Shown one piece after another: positions 1 to 3,992 of a stretch of DNA of 8,778 bases. Below the pieces are notes generated by a model that saw only the letters and a list, made by a program, of their open reading frames with translations, was not told the DNA's origin and ran no database searches. The first letter of the stretch is position 1. The number at the start of each line of letters is the position of its first letter. This DNA comes from an uncultured Pseudomonadales bacterium. Lineage in GTDB: Bacteria > Pseudomonadota > Gammaproteobacteria > Pseudomonadales > IMCC2047. Made by a program: the position numbers and the translations under genes. The stretch is from the NCBI GenBank assembly GCA_947258895.1, contig CAMYKE010000172.1:1-8778 (forward strand), given 5' to 3'.

Positions 1-273
1 TATAGCCCAGGCGTATTTTTCGTAAATTGCTTTCATCCTGTCGATCAGGTCGTTATCTTCTGTGTTTCGAGTCCATGCTTCGATTTCATGCTTTAATTGT
101 GCGACGTCTCGGGCCGTAACGCCCTGCACTTTTTGCAATTCAGCAATGCTGGAGTAAAAATCCTCCAGCGCATTGGTTTGGAATATGGATGTTTTGTTCT
201 TGTCTCCCTGAACAATGTTTCCAAATTCACTTTTACCGCCCGAAACACTGATGTTGATGTTTCCCTTCGTCAT
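1..273 (-). CDS. Partial gene: protein with N-terminal SGGK/VQG motif, then helices
   Basis: Only the first 91 codons are present and the frame is open to the left edge. The start is the ATG at 273, which overlaps the upstream stop codon as ATGA and has its own AAGGGAG ribosome binding site seven bases upstream (281-287), so translational coupling is likely. Residues 5-27 carry a Gly/Asn/Val-rich motif (NISVSGGK, three residues, GNIVQG, two residues, NK). The same motif ends the preceding protein, with 14 of 21 positions identical. Residues from about 33 to the edge look helical and charged, with no signal peptide or membrane helix, so the visible part is probably cytoplasmic. I do not recognise the family from what is visible, and the functional domain presumably lies beyond the edge. 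By inference this is the soluble partner of the membrane protein encoded just upstream. The frame and start are well supported; the function is a hypothesis. Confidence 0.85.
   Translation of the reverse strand, partial: MTKGNINISVSGGKSEFGNIVQGDKNKTSIFQTNALEDFYSSIAELQKVQGVTARDVAQLKHEIEAWTRNTEDNDLIDRMKAIYEKYAWAI
193..258 (-). other. Motif copy 2: N-terminal SGGK/VQG motif of the partner protein
   Basis: These codons specify residues 6-27 of the truncated downstream protein. Aligned to copy 1 without gaps, 14 of 21 residues are identical, including SGGK, GN, VQG and NK. The underlying DNA differs at many positions, so the likeness is held at protein level and is not a recent DNA duplication. 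Confidence 0.6.
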
Positions 274-1130
274 GCCCGTGCTCCCTTCGCAGTACTGGTT
301 ACCTTGTTCATGGCGCCCTGAACGACATTCCCCATACTGACCTTGCCGCCGGAAATGCTGATGTTCATCACCTGCATTTTTTGCGCCTTGAGTTCCGATG
401 TATCAATACCATGCGATTCGAGCTCATTAATCATCGCATTAAAAACCGCATCGTGCAGGCACCTGATTTGGGTCGCCACGTCCATATCATTGTATGCGCC
501 GGCATAGATAGTCCGCACCCGACCCAACAAATTGTGCTCTTTCTTCAGGTAGGGAATTATCCAGAACAAGATGGTAAACAAAGAATAGGCATATAAATTA
601 AACTTTTTATCCTGATCGATGTAGCCCCCCGCCAGGACACGCCATTCGATCGACTGCATCTTTCCGAAATTCGATTGACCAAGAATCAATGTTACGGTGG
701 TTCCCCGGACGGTGTTCGTCGATTCTGCCTTGATAAAGGTTCTGTCTTCCGCCTGGGACAAATCCTTGTCGACATCGGTAATTGAGATCGCTTCCATAGA
801 CTTTACCGGCGTGTTTGATGTCAATTCAGCCTCGATTGCCTGGTACATGCTCTCCTCTATTATCTCTGAATGAGAAAATACATGCTGAAAACTGCCAAAA
901 CTCTGCCCATAGTAATTGAATGGGAAGTTCTTTTTGAATCTGTTCCTGGCGGAGGACGCTTCAGTTACTTCTCTATTTACCCAGGATTTTGTTACCCATA
1001 CAGATATTGCCAGCAATATCAGCGATACACCAACGGTAAACACGGCCAGATAAAGGTGGACAAAAATAGCGATGACGACACTTCTTGGCTTTACGTTGTT
1101 CTTGACATAACCGGAATCTGATAAATCCAT
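270..1130 (-). CDS. Two-helix membrane protein with C-terminal SGGK/VQG motif
   Basis: This 286-residue protein is of unknown family. The frame is open from a GTG/ATG-capable position at 1163, but the ATG at 1130 is preferred because AAGGAG (1135-1140) sits four bases upstream of it. A short basic N-terminus (K14, R16) precedes a hydrophobic helix at about residues 17-47. A hydrophilic region of about 130 residues (48-178) follows, then a second hydrophobic helix at about 178-195 followed by KKEH and further basic residues. The positive-inside rule gives cytoplasmic ends with an extracytoplasmic central domain. The cytoplasmic tail (196-254) looks helical. It ends in the motif at 255-276 (MNISISGGK, VSM, GNVVQG), which is repeated at the N-terminus of the next protein. 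The stop overlaps the next start by four bases. The topology suggests a sensor that signals through its tail to the overlapping gene product; this is inference. The gene is visibly AT-rich compared with the right half of the window. Confidence 0.88.
   Translation of the reverse strand: MDLSDSGYVKNNVKPRSVVIAIFVHLYLAVFTVGVSLILLAISVWVTKSWVNREVTEASSARNRFKKNFPFNYYGQSFGSFQHVFSHSEIIEESMYQAIEAELTSNTPVKSMEAISITDVDKDLSQAEDRTFIKAESTNTVRGTTVTLILGQSNFGKMQSIEWRVLAGGYIDQDKKFNLYAYSLFTILFWIIPYLKKEHNLLGRVRTIYAGAYNDMDVATQIRCLHDAVFNAMINELESHGIDTSELKAQKMQVMNISISGGKVSMGNVVQGAMNKVTSTAKGARA
303..368 (-). other. Motif copy 1: C-terminal SGGK/VQG motif of the membrane protein
   Basis: These codons specify residues 255-276 of the 286-residue protein. 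The pattern is N-I-S-[IV]-S-G-G-K-x3-G-N-[VI]-V-Q-G-x2-N-K. Only ten residues follow before the stop. Alternating polar and beta-branched residues with Gly, Asn and Gln fit a short beta-arch or amyloid-type motif. It resembles, from memory, the SGG/GxVVQ motifs at the ends of some bacterial NLR-type proteins and their effectors. The resemblance is unverified. Confidence 0.6.
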
Positions 1131-1134
1131 TTTG

Positions 1135-1140
1135 CTCCTT
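1135..1140 (-). promoter_or_regulatory. Ribosome binding site that fixes the start at 1130
   Basis: The minus strand reads AAGGAG, then CAAA, then ATG. It favours the internal ATG at 1130 over the longer frame beginning at 1163, which has no comparable site and would put an implausible basic stretch before the first helix. Confidence 0.7.
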
Positions 1141-1283
1141 GGCAGTAAGTGGAACCGCCACAACCCGGTGCGGTGCCTGCGGTGTTACCATACCATTACA
1201 AAACCAGCCGTTTCAAAGCATTATTGCGGTCTGCCTGCGCAAATGCTACCAGATGATCTCGTTTTCGGCGCAGTAATTCCGGC

Positions 1284-1616
1284 TTAACAAGCGCCTTGAA
1301 CGGCCAATTCTCGGGCGGCCTGTTCACGGGTGACAAAACAGCCATTGTGGATAAACCCCGCCACGACAGATGCCTTGGCTGCCACCACGCTTCCCTGGGA
1401 AGTGCGGGCAACAATCAGGCTGGCTGGCAAGCCGTCGAGAAGATGTATTGGCGCGGGTCTGCCGTCGGCAAATCGAGACACATAACTCTGGCCAGTGGTT
1501 TGATCACAAAAGGCAGGAACGTAACCCTTGTTTCGATTATTTTGGCTGATGCCACCACTGCCGCGATATTTGCTGCTCTCCCGTAGCAGTGAACGTTCGG
1601 TCAATCGTGCTTTCAT
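1284..1616 (-). CDS. Small conserved-type protein of unknown function, 110 residues
   Basis: The frame runs from the ATG at 1616 to a TAA at 1284-1286. AGGAG (1624-1628) lies seven bases upstream of the ATG and supports the start. Residues 1-30 are basic and Ser/Asn-rich. The core (about 32-102) contains a distinctive run FADGRPAPIHLLDGLP at 49-64, then a beta-rich VVAAKASVVAGF stretch at 77-88, and ends with FVTREQAARELA. It has no signal peptide or membrane helix, so it is probably cytoplasmic. The core looks like small conserved hypothetical proteins I have seen in proteobacteria, but I cannot name a domain. Two cysteines (C37, C93) are too far apart to call a metal site. It is transcribed in the same direction as its neighbours but separated by a 329 bp upstream spacer and a 153 bp downstream spacer, so it may have its own promoter. 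Confidence 0.8.
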   Translation of the reverse strand: MKARLTERSLLRESSKYRGSGGISQNNRNKGYVPAFCDQTTGQSYVSRFADGRPAPIHLLDGLPASLIVARTSQGSVVAAKASVVAGFIHNGCFVTREQAARELAVQGAC

Positions 1617-1945
1617 GGTGATACTCCTACCCCGGTCGGGGATTTGTAATCACGAACCCCAAACGCAATGTGGCGAGCCTGGGGCGAAATTTTCAATGAT
1701 CGGGGCGGGAAAACTGTTGGGGTAACGTCTGGCCGCCCCGCGCCGTGACCTTCGCTGCTCTCTATCCGGGCTATTGAATAGCCGTGCACATTTCGGAAAA
1801 TTACTGCCGGAACGGATCGTTCACATTGCGCGGACCACGGCACCGCGTTTGATTCAAGTGTATTCCGGTGGCCATGCGCACGCTGTGAACCAGTTACGCA
1901 TCGGCTGTGAAATAGTTCCGCGCGGCCGATGAAGGGCGGGTGGGT
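1617..1945. promoter_or_regulatory. 329 bp gene-free spacer rich in dyads
   Basis: No credible gene is visible on either strand. The stretch holds several inverted repeats. CCCCG-GT-CGGGG is at 1630-1641, just upstream of the ribosome binding site at 1624-1628. The eight-base arms CGGGGCGG/CCGCCCCG are at 1701-1708 and 1733-1740. An odd-length dyad GGCTATT-G-AATAGCC is at 1769-1783. CATCGGC/GCCGATG is at 1899-1905 and 1925-1931, just past the end of the 95-residue gene. None is followed on the minus strand by a T-run, so none is a classical terminator. The spacer probably includes the leader and control region of the 110-residue gene. Confidence 0.45.
1769..1783. promoter_or_regulatory. 15 bp near-perfect dyad, candidate operator
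   Basis: GGCTATT and AATAGCC flank a single G, so both seven-base arms match perfectly. It lies about 150 bp upstream of the start of the 110-residue gene. The compact symmetry suits a dimeric regulator better than an RNA hairpin, which would have no loop. The regulator is unknown. Confidence 0.35.
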
Positions 1946-2233
1946 TCAGCCTTCGCCGGAAGCATTCAATCGGAAGCTGGAATGCACACCCAGAACCCCA
2001 GCCTGGGCCGCAAGCTCGCAAATGATTCTTTTCCGGGCCTTGACGACCGCGCAATTGGCGAGTTTCAGGATGTTGTATTCCAGATCACTTTTGCCGCCTC
2101 TCGACCGGATCAGCCTGTCGAGTTCTTCAAGCGTGTTTTCCGGGTAGAAGAGTGCCTCGGTGCGGTCCTCGTCGCCGAGAACATTCAGCAGTTCGGTAAG
2201 ATCCTTATCAATTTTAGGCAGGGTGGTGTCCAT
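1946..2233 (-). CDS. Small helical protein of unknown function, 95 residues
   Basis: The ATG at 2233 follows AGGAG (2240-2244) with six bases between, a strong start. The stop TGA is at 1946-1948. The protein is mostly charged helix. An acidic N-terminal half (LTELLNVLGDEDRTEALF at about 12-29, then LEELDRLIRSRGG at about 35-47) is followed by a longer helix through LEYNILKLANCAVVKARKRI, then an Ala/Gly-rich tail. There is no signal peptide or membrane segment. I do not recognise the family. It could be a small adaptor or regulatory protein, but nothing in the sequence says which. It lies 203 bp downstream of the three-helix membrane protein, on the same strand. Confidence 0.75.
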   Translation of the reverse strand: MDTTLPKIDKDLTELLNVLGDEDRTEALFYPENTLEELDRLIRSRGGKSDLEYNILKLANCAVVKARKRIICELAAQAGVLGVHSSFRLNASGEG

Positions 2234-2436
2234 TTTTTGCTCCTGAAATCTCTAATGGTTGTAAGGGCAGCTCTGTCGGCAGGGCAACGGGGCTGCATTG
2301 AATTCCGGGGTCCCATGGAGACTGCATCCGGATGGCTCGGCCAGCGGCCGCATTGCCGACACTCCGGAATCGCTCCGGAATGCCGGTAGTTACTATTTAT
2401 TGCAGGCGTACACGCCGCTTAACCGGGAGTCATTGC

Positions 2437-2925
2437 CTAGTTCGCCAGGAAACCCTTGATGACTTTGCCGACCGGACCCTTCGGTTTGGGTGGTTTCTCC
2501 GGCTTCGGCTCCTCGTCTTCGGCATATGCGCTTGCAATGAAGGAGAAGGAAACAGCAGCGCTTCCCGGGCTTGGATTGGTGTCACGAAGATTATCCAGAT
2601 TGTGGGCGTTGATCATCCCGGTAATCATGGCTGGCGCCACGATACCCAGCTGAAACAATTTGATGGGATCTTTTTCGGAACTATGCAGATAGGCCCAAAA
2701 CCCGCCAAGCAGGAACAGGGCCAGGAATCGCAGCAAATAGCCCGATAGATAATACATGTCGGATTCCAGCGACTGGATGTAGGTGGCGATTACTTGAATA
2801 TCTACGAGCACCAGGGTCATTATCAGGGGAACCAAACCCCCGATGCCCCCCAGTAAAAATTTCTTTATCGGGTGCGCGGTTTCTGGTGCAGTGTGTGCTG
2901 TTGGTGAACCGGTTGCGGACGTCAT
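2437..2925 (-). CDS. Three-helix inner-membrane protein, unknown function, 162 residues
   Basis: The start ATG at 2925 has TGGAGGT (2931-2937) five bases upstream, the best ribosome binding site in the window. A Thr/Ala/Pro-rich N-terminus (1-19) precedes hydrophobic helices at about 23-50, 60-80 and 90-106; the last contains LGIVAPAMITGMINA. After a polar stretch (107-122) comes AAVSFSFIASAYA followed by EDEE (136-139), which looks like a signal-peptidase site inside the protein. The C-terminus is a Pro/Lys-rich tail (140-151) ending in a short basic helix. The function is unknown. The LGIVAPAMITG run resembles conserved hypothetical membrane proteins, but I cannot name the family. It is the first gene of the leftward series, and the 333 bp upstream of it presumably contains the promoter. 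Confidence 0.82.
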   Translation of the reverse strand: MTSATGSPTAHTAPETAHPIKKFLLGGIGGLVPLIMTLVLVDIQVIATYIQSLESDMYYLSGYLLRFLALFLLGGFWAYLHSSEKDPIKLFQLGIVAPAMITGMINAHNLDNLRDTNPSPGSAAVSFSFIASAYAEDEEPKPEKPPKPKGPVGKVIKGFLAN

Positions 2926-3258
2926 GGAGTACCTCCACTTGGACTAAATAACGATAGCCTGACCTGTTACGACATATACTAATGGACGTGCGGGCTGCTG
3001 ATCTTCGCAATATTCACCTCCGGGCTGTGAAATATTCACCATTGCAACTCCACAGTGCGGCGCAGCAAACGCAATACATCGCATTGCCTGAAGTCAGGGC
3101 GGCACAAGTGTCCACTGCGAATTCACCAGTTTGAAGTGGATTGGTGAGGGAGACGGGTTGGTAGAGCCTGCGGTTAGCAGCGACGGGCGGGGTGGTAGCG
3201 CGGCTTGCGGGAGAAATTTTTTTCAGGGTCGAAGTGCGGCTCGCAGCGGGCTGTTCAG
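2926..3258. promoter_or_regulatory. 333 bp gene-free spacer upstream of the leftward genes
   Basis: No credible gene is visible. It should hold the promoter for the three-helix membrane protein, but I cannot pick out a convincing -35/-10 pair. It contains two exact copies of AATATTCACC (3009-3018 and 3031-3040) 22 bp apart, a related GAATTCACC at 3119-3127, and a TGTGA/TTCAC dyad at 3026-3039. No terminator for the CRP-type regulator is evident: the T-run at 3217-3223 has the wrong polarity for a minus-strand gene. Confidence 0.45.
3009..3040. repeat. Tandem AATATTCACC boxes, 22 bp apart
   Basis: Two identical ten-base copies begin at 3009 and 3031, a spacing close to two helical turns, so proteins bound to both would lie on the same face of the DNA. 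The second copy is part of a dyad, TGTGA, five bases, TCAC (3026-3039). This is close to a CRP-type site but one base short in the spacer. It lies about 85-115 bp upstream of the membrane-protein start. Confidence 0.4.
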
Positions 3259-3897
3259 CTACCAGCCGGCTGGCAGGGGTTTTTTGATGGCCAGCTTGCC
3301 GGGCAACTGCTCAATGTAGCCGCCCACCACCAGTTCCTTCATAATGCGGCTGACCATCTCCCGGGATGCGCCGACCATATTGGCGATCTCCTGGTGGGTT
3401 AGTTTGGGATTGGAAATCTGGCCGGAGTCATCCGATAGCTGCTGGAGTTGTCGCGTGACCCGGCCATAGACATCTAGTAGCGCCAGGTCCCTCGCGCTGT
3501 CCGTCAACGTGCGAATGCGCGTAACCAGCTGGCACATCAAGGCCAGGGCAACATCCGGGTTGTCGGTAATGAAACGGCGGAAATCGTCCCGCGATATGGT
3601 GACAATCACACTGTCGGCGACCGTCATCACGGACGCCGAGCGCGGCTTGCCATCTATGAGCGCGAGTTCACCAAAGTAATCCCCCGCGACGAGGTAATTA
3701 AGGACGAATTGCTTGCCGTCTTCGCCGCTCACGAACACCCGAACTCGCCCTGATTCCAGAATATACAAGTGGTTGCTGTCGTCGCCTTCCATAAACAGGA
3801 TTGAGTCTTTCGGATAATGACGACGTTTGCTGTACTCCCCCAGAGCTTCCACCAGTTCTGCAGGCACGTTGGTGAAAAGACTGACGTTCTCAAACAT
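3259..3897 (-). CDS. CRP/FNR-family cyclic-nucleotide-responsive transcription factor
   Basis: From the ATG at 3897 the protein is 212 residues, normal for the family. The frame continues to a GTG at 3948, but those 17 residues do not fit the family and the 3897 start begins right at the sensor domain; neither start has a good ribosome binding site. Residues 5-115 form the cyclic-nucleotide-binding domain. The phosphate-binding cassette reads FGELALIDGKPRSA (75-88) with E77, R86 and S87, the residues that hold the cyclic phosphate and ribose in CRP. A long dimer helix follows (about 112-140), then a winged helix-turn-helix at 166-190. The recognition helix SREMVSRIMKEL keeps R179, E180 and R184, matching the TGTGA-reading residues of CRP. 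No FNR-type cysteine cluster is present (only C122), so this is not an oxygen sensor. It is divergent from the cyclase and probably responds to its product. The target genes are not known. Confidence 0.93.
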   Translation of the reverse strand: MFENVSLFTNVPAELVEALGEYSKRRHYPKDSILFMEGDDSNHLYILESGRVRVFVSGEDGKQFVLNYLVAGDYFGELALIDGKPRSASVMTVADSVIVTISRDDFRRFITDNPDVALALMCQLVTRIRTLTDSARDLALLDVYGRVTRQLQQLSDDSGQISNPKLTHQEIANMVGASREMVSRIMKELVVGGYIEQLPGKLAIKKPLPAGW

Positions 3898-3934
3898 AGT
3901 GGCAGATAAAAATGCAGGGAAAAAACACCGGGTG

Positions 3935-3946
3935 GTATCATGATAC
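3935..3946. promoter_or_regulatory. Perfect 12 bp palindrome in the divergent promoter region
   Basis: GTATCATGATAC lies in the 95 bp between the regulator start (3897) and the cyclase start (3993), almost at the centre. Each strand contains TATCAT, one mismatch from a -10 hexamer, but I see no good -35 element at the right distance for either. It is not a CRP or FNR consensus site. It may be an operator shared by both divergent genes. Confidence 0.4.
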
Positions 3947-3992
3947 ACTCAATTGTTACCCGATCCCATAGCGTTCAGGACGCAACCGAACG

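Noticed and set aside
2302..2381. Repeated CCGGAAT (2364-2370, 2375-2381) with an inverted copy at 2302-2308
   Set aside because: The arms are short and far apart with no consistent hairpin. It is noted only as local low-complexity structure in the spacer.
1940..2389. Plus-strand open frame of about 149 codons
   Set aside because: It runs antisense through the 95-residue gene, has no ribosome binding site and no recognisable protein character. The minus-strand gene has a strong AGGAG site.
1131..2436. Integron-like cassette array of small same-strand genes of unknown function
   Set aside because: GTTAAGC-type core sites occur near two stop codons (1282-1288 and 2417-2423), but I find no partner core sites or paired attC arms in the spacers, and the genes keep separate long spacers of different structure.
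1903..3034. Exact 12-base match GGCTGTGAAATA at 1903-1914 and 3023-3034
   Set aside because: A few 12-base matches are expected by chance in a window this size, and the surrounding bases do not match.
3217..3223. T-run downstream of the CRP-type regulator as a terminator
   Set aside because: On the regulator's strand it reads as A's, and no stable stem precedes it in the right direction.
3898..3948. Longer form of the CRP-type regulator starting at the GTG at 3948
   Set aside because: The added 17 residues have no family counterpart, there is no good ribosome binding site, and the extension would cover the central palindrome of the divergent promoter.
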